Of a stretch of 64,000 nt of DNA, positions 56,758 through 64,000 are shown one piece after another. The translations under genes were made by a program, and so were the position numbers. How positions within the stretch are numbered: position 1 is the first letter of the stretch; the number at the start of each line of letters is the position of its first letter. Under the pieces are notes generated by a model. That model was not told the origin of the DNA. It saw only the letters and a program-made list of their open reading frames with translations, and ran no database searches. Origin of the DNA: Pseudomonas sp. Leaf48 (GTDB lineage Bacteria > Pseudomonadota > Gammaproteobacteria > Pseudomonadales > Pseudomonadaceae); NCBI RefSeq assembly GCF_001421885.1, contig NZ_LMLH01000008.1:1-64000 (forward strand), written 5' to 3'.

Positions 56758-57687
56758 ATGACTATCTTGGTTATTGCTGAACACGACAACAAAGTGCTGG
56801 CCCCGGCCACACTGAACACCGTTGCTGCCGCTGCCAAGATTGGCGGTGACATCCACGTTCTGGTTGCAGGCCAGGGCGCTGGCGCCGTGGCTGAAGCCGC
56901 TGCGCAAGTGGCTGGCGTGAGCAAAGTATTGGTCGCTGATAACGCTGCCTACGCTCACCAACTGCCGGAAAACGTCGCTCCTCTGGTCGCAGAGTTGGGC
57001 AATGGCTACAGCCACATCCTGGCTGCCGCCACTTCCAACGGCAAAAACATCCTGCCGCGCGTTGCCGCTGCACTGGACGTTGACCAGATCTCCGAGATCA
57101 TCTCGGTAGAAAGCGCTGACACCTTCAAGCGCCCGATCTACGCGGGTAACGCCATCGCTACCGTTCAATCGAACGCTGCAGTGAAAGTGATCACCGTGCG
57201 TGCCACCGGTTTCGATCCGGTTGCCGCTACCGGTGGTTCGGCGGCTATTGAAGCCGTTGGCGCTGCCCACGACGCTGGTATCTCCAGCTTCGTCGGCGAG
57301 GAACTGGCCAAGTCCGATCGTCCGGAACTGACCGCTGCCAAGATCGTCGTTTCGGGCGGTCGCGGCATGCAGAACGGTGACAACTTCAAACACCTGTACG
57401 CTCTGGCCGACAAGCTGGGCGCTGCCGTGGGTGCTTCGCGCGCCGCGGTCGACGCAGGTTTCGTACCTAACGACATGCAGGTCGGTCAGACCGGCAAGAT
57501 CGTTGCTCCACAGCTGTACATCGCCGTCGGTATCTCCGGCGCGATCCAGCACCTGGCCGGCATGAAAGACTCCAAGGTGATCGTCGCGATCAACAAGGAC
57601 GAAGAAGCGCCGATCTTCCAGGTGGCCGATTACGGCCTGGTGGCGGACCTGTTCGAAGCCATCCCTGAGCTGGAGAAGCTGGTTTAA
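56758..57687 (+). CDS. etfA: Electron transfer flavoprotein, alpha subunit
   Basis: A 309-residue FAD-binding subunit. [13 protein letters not shown] and the C-terminal FAD block [20 protein letters not shown], then [20 protein letters not shown], identify it. With EtfB it shuttles electrons from FadE-type dehydrogenases to the oxidoreductase encoded opposite. A strong terminator follows. Confidence 0.97.
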   Translation: MTILVIAEHDNKVLAPATLNTVAAAAKIGGDIHVLVAGQGAGAVAEAAAQVAGVSKVLVADNAAYAHQLPENVAPLVAELGNGYSHILAAATSNGKNILPRVAAALDVDQISEIISVESADTFKRPIYAGNAIATVQSNAAVKVITVRATGFDPVAATGGSAAIEAVGAAHDAGISSFVGEELAKSDRPELTAAKIVVSGGRGMQNGDNFKHLYALADKLGAAVGASRAAVDAGFVPNDMQVGQTGKIVAPQLYIAVGISGAIQHLAGMKDSKVIVAINKDEEAPIFQVADYGLVADLFEAIPELEKLV

Positions 57688-57710
57688 ACCGGCTGCTTCA
57701 CTTATAAAAG

Positions 57711-57740
57711 AGCCCGACCGTCTGGTCGGGTTTTTTTTTT
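57711..57740 (+). terminator. Terminator after etfA
   Basis: Stem CCCGACC / GGTCGGG (57713-57719 with 57724-57730), followed by ten T. Confidence 0.95.
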
Positions 57741-57751
57741 GTTTTTTTTAC

Positions 57752-57858
57752 CCTGTAGGAGCGAGCAGGCTCGCGATGGACGTCAACGATGACGCGGGGA
57801 ACCTGGATAAACGCGGTGCATTTGACACCATCGCGAGCCGGCTCGCGCCTACAGGGGA
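57752..57858. repeat. REP pair
   Basis: CCTGTAGGAGCGAGCAGGCTCGCGATGG faces CCATCGCGAGCCGGCTCGCGCCTACAGG, about 50 bases apart. Confidence 0.88.
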
Positions 57859-57888
57859 TATAAACGGTCTGAACGGGAGCGTGTTGCT

Positions 57889-58725
57889 ATGGATTTGCGT
57901 CGTGTATTTGGCTGGTCATTACTCCTGGGTTTGACGATATTTCCAGCACTGTCCGGTGCAGCAGGCAAGTGCGAACGCCTGGTGGTCACCGGCAGCCCCG
58001 ATGCGCCACCGTACCTGTGGCAAGACCCGCAGAATCCCAGGCACCTGATCGGTGCCAGCGCCGATCTGTTGCAGCAGGTGGCGGGGGAGTTGGGGATCAA
58101 GGTCCAGATGTTGTATGCCGGCAAACGCTCCCAGGCCCTGGACGAAGTGCGCAGCGGACGCATGGACATGCTGGCCGACGCGCCATTGACGGTCAGCGCA
58201 CTGGAATCGCTGGACTATATTCATCCACCGTTGCTGGAAAACGATTATCTGGTCTGGACTCGCAAAGACTCGTCACTGGTCTACAGCGACGCCCAGGACC
58301 TGCACGGTCACCCCGGCGCGCTGTCGGATAAGTCTCGATTGACCTCGCAATTTGGCACTTTCGCCGAGCAGCAATTGACCCTCGCACGTACGCCAAACCT
58401 TACCCAGGCCTTTCAGAAATTGCTCTTGGGCGAAGTGGAATTTGTCCTGGCCGGGCGATACTCCGGCATGGCGACTGCACAGACACTGGGCATGGCCAAC
58501 GACCTTGTTGCCCATCCTCAACCGGTCGACCGGCCGGGCCTGTTCCTGGCGATTTCCCATGACTCGGCCTGCAACGATCCGTGGTTGCGCGGACAGTTGG
58601 CCAAAAAGATGACAGAATTGCCCGCGTCCGGACTGACGGAAGCCGTGTTGCAACGCAACATCGAGCTGTGGAAAGCGCAACAACAGACGCCTCGGCAGCT
58701 GCCCGCCAGTACCCCAAAACAGTAG
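57889..58725 (+). CDS. Periplasmic amino-acid-type solute-binding protein (family 3)
   Basis: 278 residues. A signal peptide (about 1-25, ending SGAAG) precedes a type-II binding fold: GSPDAPPYLWQDP, IGASADLLQQVAGELGIKVQML and VRSGRMDMLADAPLT. No permease or ATPase gene adjoins, so it may be an orphan binding protein or a sensor-like partner. It starts an apparent operon with two envelope lipoproteins (9 bases to the next start), which favours a cell-envelope role. The C-terminus is Gln/Pro-rich. Confidence 0.8.
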   Translation: MDLRRVFGWSLLLGLTIFPALSGAAGKCERLVVTGSPDAPPYLWQDPQNPRHLIGASADLLQQVAGELGIKVQMLYAGKRSQALDEVRSGRMDMLADAPLTVSALESLDYIHPPLLENDYLVWTRKDSSLVYSDAQDLHGHPGALSDKSRLTSQFGTFAEQQLTLARTPNLTQAFQKLLLGEVEFVLAGRYSGMATAQTLGMANDLVAHPQPVDRPGLFLAISHDSACNDPWLRGQLAKKMTELPASGLTEAVLQRNIELWKAQQQTPRQLPASTPKQ

Positions 58726-58734
58726 GGATTTTTA

Positions 58735-59091
58735 GTGAGTATTCGACCTCTTTTCGCTGCCATGGCCGTTCTGGCCCTGGCGGGTTGTGCAAGCGATCCG
58801 GCGCCCAATGAACAGATGCGCCTGACCGAACAGGCACTCGAACAAGCCAGGGCCGTGGGCGCCACCGTAGACGATGTGCCGGAAATGAAACTGGCCGAAG
58901 ACAAGTTCAAACGTGCCCAAGGCAACATGAACGATCAGTCCTTCAAGAACGCGCGCATGCGCTCCGAGCAGGCCGAGCTGGATGCCCGCCTGGCTGAAGC
59001 CAAGGTGCTCACGCTCAAGAGTGAAGAGCAGTTGACTCTGCTCAACACCCGCATCACCCGACTGCGCAAGCAAGTGGGAGATGCCCAATGA
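58735..59091 (+). CDS. DUF4398 lipoprotein
   Basis: A 118-residue lipoprotein with a GTG start (V/MSIRPLFAAM). Lipobox Cys18 is in VLALAGC with Ala at +2, suggesting outer-membrane sorting. The mature part is a helical, charged DUF4398 repeat region (QALEQARAVGATVDDVPEMKLAEDKFKRAQ), likely a coiled coil. The stop overlaps the OmpA-family gene (ATGA), so the two are probably made as partners. Confidence 0.85.
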   Translation: MSIRPLFAAMAVLALAGCASDPAPNEQMRLTEQALEQARAVGATVDDVPEMKLAEDKFKRAQGNMNDQSFKNARMRSEQAELDARLAEAKVLTLKSEEQLTLLNTRITRLRKQVGDAQ

Positions 59092-59900
59092 GCCTAAGGA
59101 GCAAAGCCCTCGGCGGTTTGATTGTGGCAGGTTGCGCCAGCCTTTATGGCTGCGCCGGGCAGCGCAGCGAGACCGCCTTGCAGCAGGCCGGTGCCGAATT
59201 CCAGACGGTCAAGGAAGATTCCAATGTGCTGCGTATCGCGCCTAAAGACGTGATTCGCGCCGGTGAATCCCTGGCCCGTGCCGATCGTCTGTCCAGCTAT
59301 TGGGGCAGCGGTTCGGACGTGGTGCACTACGCCTACCTCAGCCAGCGCTACAGCGAGATTGCACGCGAGCACACCAACCAGGTGCTCAACGAAGAGCGCG
59401 CGGCGAAGCTAGAACTGGAACGCCAGCGCCTGCAACTGGCCTTGCGCGAATCCAAGCTGGCCAGCGTGCAGCAGCAAGGAAAATGGCTCGAAGAACAGAT
59501 TCTCGCCTTGACCACTGCCCAGACTGATCGCGGCCTGGTGATGACCCTGGGCGATATGTTGTTCGATACCGGTGAGGCGGAACTGAAGAGTTCGGCCAAT
59601 CGGGTGGTGTTGAAGATCGTGCAGTTCCTGCAGCTCAATCCCAAGCGTGTAGTGCGCATCGAAGGCTATACCGACAGCACCGGGGGCAAGCAGGAGAACC
59701 TCAAGTTGTCCAAGGCCCGGGCGCAATCGGTGGCGGACGTGTTGATGGATCTGGGTATTGATGACAAGCGAATCCAGGTTGAAGGTTATGGCGATGAATA
59801 CCCGGTGGATGCCAATGCCACTGAAAGGGGCCGTGCACAGAACCGTCGGGTGGAAATTGTGTTTTCCGACGAACAAGGCCAGCTAGGCGCTGCTCGCTAA
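59088..59900 (+). CDS. OmpA-family lipoprotein with DUF4398-like N-terminus
   Basis: 270 residues. A signal peptide with lipobox SLYGC (Cys about 22) precedes a helical domain (about 30-150) similar in style to the preceding protein. The C-terminal OmpA peptidoglycan-binding domain (about 158-262) has VMTLGDMLFDTGEAELK, IEGYTDSTGGKQENLKLSKARAQSV and RAQNRRVEIVF. It would tie the outer membrane to the cell wall. A terminator follows. Confidence 0.9.
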   Translation: MSLRSKALGGLIVAGCASLYGCAGQRSETALQQAGAEFQTVKEDSNVLRIAPKDVIRAGESLARADRLSSYWGSGSDVVHYAYLSQRYSEIAREHTNQVLNEERAAKLELERQRLQLALRESKLASVQQQGKWLEEQILALTTAQTDRGLVMTLGDMLFDTGEAELKSSANRVVLKIVQFLQLNPKRVVRIEGYTDSTGGKQENLKLSKARAQSVADVLMDLGIDDKRIQVEGYGDEYPVDANATERGRAQNRRVEIVFSDEQGQLGAAR

Positions 59901-59916
59901 GAGTTGCGTCACTGGA

Positions 59917-59950
59917 AAACCCGGCCTGTCATGCAGCGCCGGGTTTTTTT
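59917..59950 (+). terminator. Terminator after the OmpA-family gene
   Basis: AAACCCGGC / GCCGGGTTT stem with a 12-base loop and seven T in all. Confidence 0.88.
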
Positions 59951-60021
59951 GTGCCTGGTAAATGTTTCGCAAAACAGTACAGATCTTGCTGACACTGCAC
60001 TGTATGGTCGACTATTGTGGT

Positions 60022-60055
60022 AACTGTCCCAGTACACTTCTAAACTGTTCCGGTA
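60022..60055 (+). promoter_or_regulatory. Direct-repeat operator of the MocR-type gene
   Basis: AACTGTCCCAGTA (60022-60034) and AACTGTTCCGGTA (60043-60055) are direct repeats whose starts are 21 bases apart, two helical turns. A weaker inverted ACAGTACAG is at about 59975. MocR regulators typically bind such direct repeats in their own promoters. Confidence 0.65.
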
Positions 60056-60100
60056 TTGTTTATACAAGAATAAAATGCCCGTGAAACCGAGTGCTGCGTC

Positions 60101-61540
60101 ATGACCAATCTTTTGCTCTACCAACGTATTGCTCAGCAACTGGCCGAAGACATCCGCCGTGGGGTCTATCAGCCGGGCGAGCGCGTGCCTTCGGTGCGCA
60201 AGATGAGTTCGCAGCTGAATGTCAGCCATGCCACGGTATTGCAGGCGTATGCCAACCTTGAGGACCAGGGGCTGATCCGTGCCCGGCCGCAGTCGGGTTA
60301 CTACGTACACCAGACGCCGGCCCTGACCGCGCCGACGCCCGACATCGCCCGGGTCGAGCGCCCGGGGCTGGTGACCCGCAGCAGCATTATTCAACAAGTA
60401 CTGGTCGAATCCCGTCGCGAGGGTGTCTTCCCTTTGGGCGCGGCAGTGCCGAGTGTCGATTATCTGCCGGTGCGCGCCTTGCATCAGCAATTGGCCAAAG
60501 TCACGCGCTTCCATAGCCCGCGGGCGTTCAGCTACATGTTCAGCCCGGGTTTCGAGCCTTTGCGTCGGCAAGTGGCGATCCGCATGCGCGACGCCGGTGT
60601 GGTGGTCGACCCGTCGGAGGTGGTGATTACCCACGGCTGTGTCGATGCCCTGCAAATGTCATTGCGCGTTCTGACCCGACCGGGCGATCTGATCGCAGCC
60701 GAATCACCGACCTATTACGGCTTGCTGCAACTGGCCGATCTGCTGGGCCTGAAGGTCATCGAGATCCCCAGCGATCCTGCCACCGGCATGAGTCTGGAAG
60801 CCTTGCAGCTGGCCGCTAACCAATGGTCGATCAAGGCGTTGGTGCTGACCACGCGCCTGAGTAATCCCTTGGGCGGTACCATGCCCGAGGAGCGGCAGAA
60901 ACAGTTGCTGCGCCTGGCGTCGGATTTCGACATCCAGATCGTCGAGGACGATATTTACGGCGAGCTGATGTTCGAACAGGGGCGTACCAAGTCGCTCAAG
61001 GCCTATGACCGGCTGGATCGGGTGATTTATTGCTCCAGCTTCTCCAAAACCCTGTCGCCAGGGGTACGGATCGGCTGGATGATTGCCGGCAAATACCAAC
61101 AGGAAATCCAGCGCCTGCAGACCTTCAGTACTCATTCTGCGTGCAGCGTGACCCAGATGGGCATCGCGGCCTATCTGGAAAATGGCGGGTACGACAGGCA
61201 TTTGCGCTTTATTCGCCAGGAATACCGGAAAAATCTCAGCGCCTTCCAGCTGGCGGTGCAGCAGCACTTCCCGGAAGGCACGCAGATGACCCGGCCCACT
61301 GGCGGTTTCATTCTGTGGGTCAGTTTGCCCGGGCGGGTCAATACTCAGGAACTGCACGTGCGCGCATTGCAGCAGGGCATCAGCATTGCGCCGGGGCTGA
61401 TTTTCAGTAATACCGAACAGTTCAATCACTGTATCCGGCTCAATTGTGGCATTCCATGGAACCGTGAAGCCGAACGTGCATTGATGACCCTGGGCATGCT
61501 GGCCACGCAGCTCTGCCAGGAGGTGGCAGCCGGGTTGTAA
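60101..61540 (+). CDS. MocR-type regulator (GntR helix-turn-helix fused to an aminotransferase)
   Basis: 479 residues. The GntR winged helix-turn-helix (about 5-72) has LAEDIRRGVYQPGERVPSVRKMSSQLNVSHATV. The fold-type I aminotransferase domain (about 110-470) has ITHGCVDALQMSLRVL, ESPTYYGLL, VEDDIYGEL and the PLP Lys in CSSFSKTLSPGVRIGW. MocR proteins sense PLP or an amino compound and usually control a neighbouring gene. Here the next gene encodes an unrelated secreted protein, so the target may lie elsewhere. Confidence 0.93.
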   Translation: MTNLLLYQRIAQQLAEDIRRGVYQPGERVPSVRKMSSQLNVSHATVLQAYANLEDQGLIRARPQSGYYVHQTPALTAPTPDIARVERPGLVTRSSIIQQVLVESRREGVFPLGAAVPSVDYLPVRALHQQLAKVTRFHSPRAFSYMFSPGFEPLRRQVAIRMRDAGVVVDPSEVVITHGCVDALQMSLRVLTRPGDLIAAESPTYYGLLQLADLLGLKVIEIPSDPATGMSLEALQLAANQWSIKALVLTTRLSNPLGGTMPEERQKQLLRLASDFDIQIVEDDIYGELMFEQGRTKSLKAYDRLDRVIYCSSFSKTLSPGVRIGWMIAGKYQQEIQRLQTFSTHSACSVTQMGIAAYLENGGYDRHLRFIRQEYRKNLSAFQLAVQQHFPEGTQMTRPTGGFILWVSLPGRVNTQELHVRALQQGISIAPGLIFSNTEQFNHCIRLNCGIPWNREAERALMTLGMLATQLCQEVAAGL

Positions 61541-61624
61541 TGGGTATGGGGATGTTTCCCGCGCTTGTCTTGTTGTCGGCAAAGGGTGAGCATATACGTC
61601 TCTGCCGTTTGTACCGTTGGGTCC

Positions 61625-62107
61625 ATGAAACAGTTTTTTCCTGTCGCCTGGCTATTGGCCTGCCTGTTTGTCAGTGTCCAGTCGGCAACCGTCATTGCCG
61701 CTTCTGCGCAGGAAAAACCTGCCAGCGGCAGTCCCCAGGCCGTGCCGAAAAAAGATCCGTCGGGGCAAAAAGCCACCGAGGTGAAAAAAACACCTGCGCC
61801 GGTGAAAAAGCGCCCGCCCATTGCCGCCAAATCGAAACCGGCCAGTGAGGTCGTGAAAACCGAGATCCCGTCAGCCCACCTGGATCTGCGCCTGCCCAAG
61901 GGCATGGTCGACGAGTTGACGCCGGTCGGCACCGTGCCATTGCCCAAGCGCGAACCCTTGTTGCCACCGATGTTCGGTGACAAGAGCAGCGACAGTCCTT
62001 TCCAGCTCAATGGACGATTGCTCAGCAACGAAATGCAGCTGCAATTGCGCAATGAAGAACGCCGGGACGTTGAGGGCGCGGCGCTGGATTTCGAATTCAA
62101 ACAGTAA
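61625..62107 (+). CDS. Hypothetical secreted Lys/Pro-rich protein
   Basis: 160 residues. I start at MKQFFPVAWL; a longer frame from 61565 has no better signal. A signal peptide (about 1-26, ending AASA) is followed by a basic Lys/Pro/Ala-rich linker (KKTPAPVKKRPPIAAK, about 28-75), then a short C-terminal part (HLDLRLPKGMVDEL, LQLRNEERRDVEG). The linker could span the peptidoglycan or bind it by charge. I do not recognise a family. Confidence 0.75.
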   Translation: MKQFFPVAWLLACLFVSVQSATVIAASAQEKPASGSPQAVPKKDPSGQKATEVKKTPAPVKKRPPIAAKSKPASEVVKTEIPSAHLDLRLPKGMVDELTPVGTVPLPKREPLLPPMFGDKSSDSPFQLNGRLLSNEMQLQLRNEERRDVEGAALDFEFKQ

Positions 62108-62272
62108 TCCATCCCGATTCGCGACCCGCAAGGTAGACGCTTTGTCGGAGACTGGCCGGTCACACACCTTTGTGCTGAAAAACCCGCCAGCGGGTAATTT
62201 AAAACAACTGTTTTAGCGGGTACTCTGTGTCACGTCTATTAACACATTGCTCGTCGCGAGGAGCTTGTCGTC

Positions 62273-62527
62273 ATGAAATGCCGTGAGGGCTGTGGCGCCT
62301 GTTGCATTGCCCCTTCCATCAGTTCACCGATTCCCGGCATGCCCAACGGCAAGGCGGCTGGAGAGCGCTGCCTGCAGTTGTCGGCCGAAAACCTGTGCAA
62401 TATTTTTGGCCAGCCGGAACGGCCGACGGTGTGTTCGGCGTTCGACGCCGACCCCGAGGTCTGTGGGAGCAGCAGTGAAGAAGCCATCAGGCTGATTGGC
62501 TGGTGGGAGCAAATGACGGCGGCGTGA
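62273..62527 (+). CDS. YkgJ family cysteine-cluster protein
   Basis: An 84-residue protein with Cys in MKCREGCGACCIAPS, CLQLSAENLC and VCSAF, plus one near the C-terminus. This is the metal-binding pattern of the YkgJ/CxxCxxCC family (zinc or iron-sulfur chelating). GAGGAG stands before the ATG at a rather long distance. The function is unknown. A large hairpin begins right after its stop. Confidence 0.88.
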   Translation: MKCREGCGACCIAPSISSPIPGMPNGKAAGERCLQLSAENLCNIFGQPERPTVCSAFDADPEVCGSSSEEAIRLIGWWEQMTAA

Positions 62528-62531
62528 TGTG

Positions 62532-62590
62532 TGGGCTTGCACCTGCGATCACCTGCGAAACACCTGAAGGTGTTCGCCGGTGCAAGCCCA
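62532..62590. repeat. Large nested inverted repeat
   Basis: The outer arms TGGGCTTGCACC and GGTGCAAGCCCA are perfect (62532-62543 with 62579-62590). Inside them GCGAAACACCT / AGGTGTTCGC pairs with one bulged A. There is no T run, so it is a structural element or unusual REP rather than a standard terminator. Confidence 0.75.
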
Positions 62591-62623
62591 ACGAACGGAA
62601 CTTCAACAATAAGGAATAACACT

Positions 62624-63229
62624 ATGGGTTCGCTGCATCGTATTGCTCTGTTGTGTGGCTTGACGGCTGTGCTGGCCACCTCGGTCGCCCAGGCCGAAGA
62701 CTGGAAAGTCGCCAAGAACGAAGACGGCATCAAGATCTCCCTGAGTGAAGTGGCCGGGTCCGATTACAAGGCCTACCAGGGCGTGACGTTGATGAAGACC
62801 ACCATGGCCAAGCTGCGCGCGTTGCAAGAGGATGTGTCGGGAGCCTGCGCCTGGATTCACGAATGTAAAACCCAGAAGCTGCTCAAGCACGAAGGTGATC
62901 AGAGCTGGACCTACACCCAGTTCAATACCCCGTGGCCCGTCACTCCCCGCGATTCGGTGATGCACATCACCACCGTCGAAGGCGCCGACGGCAGCCTGAC
63001 CCGCAAGCTCGAAGGTGTACCCAAGTACCAGCCTGAGGAAAAAGGGTTTGTCCGCGTGGCCAAGGTCGAAGGTTTCTGGAAGTTCGTACCCAAGGGCGAT
63101 CAGATTGAAGTGACCTATCAGGTGCACACCGAGCCTGGCGGCAGCGTGCCGTCGATGGTGGCCAACAAGTTCGTGGTGGATGCGCCATTCAATACCTTGA
63201 AAGCCCTCAAGGAACGCGCCGAGAAGTAA
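62624..63229 (+). CDS. START domain-containing periplasmic protein
   Basis: 201 residues. A signal peptide (about 1-24, cleavage after AQA) precedes a START-like lipid-binding domain: WKVAKNEDGIKISLSEVAGSDYKAYQG, CAWIHECKTQKLL, NTPWPVTPRDSVMH and WKFVPKGDQIEVTYQVHTEPGG. Such proteins bind a hydrophobic ligand; which one is unknown. The start MGSLHRIALL follows AAGGAA; a frame open to 62531 is rejected because it runs through the hairpin. Confidence 0.9.
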   Translation: MGSLHRIALLCGLTAVLATSVAQAEDWKVAKNEDGIKISLSEVAGSDYKAYQGVTLMKTTMAKLRALQEDVSGACAWIHECKTQKLLKHEGDQSWTYTQFNTPWPVTPRDSVMHITTVEGADGSLTRKLEGVPKYQPEEKGFVRVAKVEGFWKFVPKGDQIEVTYQVHTEPGGSVPSMVANKFVVDAPFNTLKALKERAEK

Positions 63230-63260
63230 CGGCGGGTTTTTTGAACAGGCTTGAGCGGAT

Positions 63261-63284
63261 GCCCCGAATGTTTCGGGGCGTTTT
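63261..63284 (+). terminator. Terminator after the START-domain gene
   Basis: Stem GCCCCGAA / TTCGGGGC with a 3-base loop, followed by G and four T. The rest of the gap to 63560 shows no gene. It includes an imperfect repeat CAATGGCA / TGCCGTTG near 63431-63450. Confidence 0.8.
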
Positions 63285-63560
63285 GCATACAGGACTGCGC
63301 TTTTATTTTGTTTCCGAATTATTCGTTGCACAGAATTTTCACCAGCCCTCCAGGACAATTCCCCGCGCTCCTGCAATCTGCCGTGCATTCCAGTGACCTG
63401 GATGAAAGAACGGCAGGGGAGGGAGTAATCAATGGCAATGCTGCCGTTGATCGTGCAACATTTGTGCTCCGCGCAAACCCCGCAGCCAGGTAATGGCCAA
63501 AAGAGGGTAAGGCGCAGCTGTATTTTTGAAACTTCAACTTCCAATGGGTCCTAAAACGAC

Positions 63561-64000
63561 ATGGCAATCCCGGACGCCCTGAATCAGCAGCGAGCTTCTA
63601 ATCGCCTGCTGCAACCGACCGTCAAATCACATCTGGCCTACACGCTGTTGTGTGCCCTGGTCATGATGGTCATGTTCAGCCTGCTGCGCGTCGCGCTGCT
63701 GGTCTACAACCGCGAAATGATCCTCGACACACCGGCCTCGACCTTTTTCGAAGCGTTCGCCAACGGCTTGCGTTTCGACCTGCGTCTGGTGGTCTACCTC
63801 AGTATCCCGTTGCTGTTGTCGCTGTTCAGCGTCCGGGCCATGGCAGCGCGCGGTTTTTTCCGCTTCTGGCTGACGGTCGTCTCCAGCATCGCGCTGTTCC
63901 TGGGCCTGATGGAGATGGACTTCTACCGCGAGTTCCACCAGCGCCTCAACGGCCTGGTCTTCCAGTACGTCAAGGAAGATCCGAAAACCGTGATGAGCAT
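63561..64000 (+). CDS. LTA synthase/sulfatase-family membrane protein (5' part)
   Basis: The first 146 codons of a gene that runs off the right edge. From MAIPDALNQQRA, three to four transmembrane helices are visible (about 27-50, 71-93, 100-122), with LRFDLRLVVYLSIPLL between. This matches the N-terminus of gammaproteobacterial LTA-synthase-like sulfatases, whose catalytic domain would lie beyond the window. These transfer phosphoglycerol- or phosphoethanolamine-type groups, or act on unknown substrates, in the periplasm. Confidence 0.85.
   Translation, partial: MAIPDALNQQRASNRLLQPTVKSHLAYTLLCALVMMVMFSLLRVALLVYNREMILDTPASTFFEAFANGLRFDLRLVVYLSIPLLLSLFSVRAMAARGFFRFWLTVVSSIALFLGLMEMDFYREFHQRLNGLVFQYVKEDPKTVMS

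Noticed and set aside
55984..57552. 522-codon minus-strand frame
   Set aside because: Antisense to etfB and etfA, which are certain.
63251..63493. 80-codon plus-strand frame before the LTA-synthase-like gene
   Set aside because: It begins within a terminator and has no credible ribosome site or family likeness.

Overview
The window is about 64 kb of chromosome from a bacterium of the Pseudomonas fluorescens group. Three things point there: the gene order of the central block, which as I recall it follows the P. aeruginosa PAO1 order PA2985 to PA2957; the codon use and GC content; and many pseudomonad REP palindromes between genes. I see no tRNA, rRNA, CRISPR array or prophage. The only mobile-element trace is what looks like the 5' end of a transposase gene at the left edge.

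Layout. 1-46: possible transposase start. 161-3099: fadE and a small partner gene, reading left. 3349-6517: transglutaminase-like protein, glutathione transferase and a two-gene ABC-2 exporter. 6518-7047: a dispersed repeat and REPs. 7048-14554: DUF2062 protein, then comEC, exbB/exbD-like genes, lpxK, a Trm112-like gene, kdsB, a low-molecular-weight phosphatase and murB. 14797-19155: a molybdenum hydroxylase operon (2Fe-2S subunit, molybdopterin subunit, XdhC-like and MobA-like maturation proteins) sitting between murB and rne. 19272-22526: rne, reading left, with a long leader. 23227-36603: a dense housekeeping block of rluC, HAD phosphatase, S49 protease, maf, yceD, rpmF, plsX, fabD, fabG, acpP, fabF, pabC, mltG, tmk, holB and tatD. 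The pilZ gene expected between holB and tatD is absent. 36665-36782: the sRNA RgsA on the minus strand. 36998-40179: TetR regulator, a MoaA-like radical SAM protein, a DUF4823 lipoprotein and a DUF1285 protein.

40370-53617 is the most distinctive accessory region, a complete oxidative D-galactose pathway of the De Ley-Doudoroff type. It holds a GntR regulator, lactonase, sugar 1-dehydrogenase, an AraFGH-type ABC importer, 2-keto-3-deoxygalactonate kinase (dgoK), KDPGal aldolase (dgoA), galactonate dehydratase (dgoD), a galactonate-type MFS carrier and an IclR regulator. The dehydrogenase and dgoK units carry near-identical promoters, each with a TCCCA-N5-TGGGA palindrome at the same distance from the same -35 and -10. 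The regulator and importer units carry a different pair of inverted repeats. This suggests two regulons inside one pathway.

53797-57687: ETF-ubiquinone oxidoreductase diverging from etfB-etfA, with a site matching the PsrA consensus. 57889-59900: a periplasmic binding protein and two envelope lipoproteins. 60101-61540: a MocR/GntR-aminotransferase regulator with a direct-repeat operator candidate. 61625-63229: three small proteins. 63561 to the right edge: the start of an LTA synthase/sulfatase-family membrane protein.
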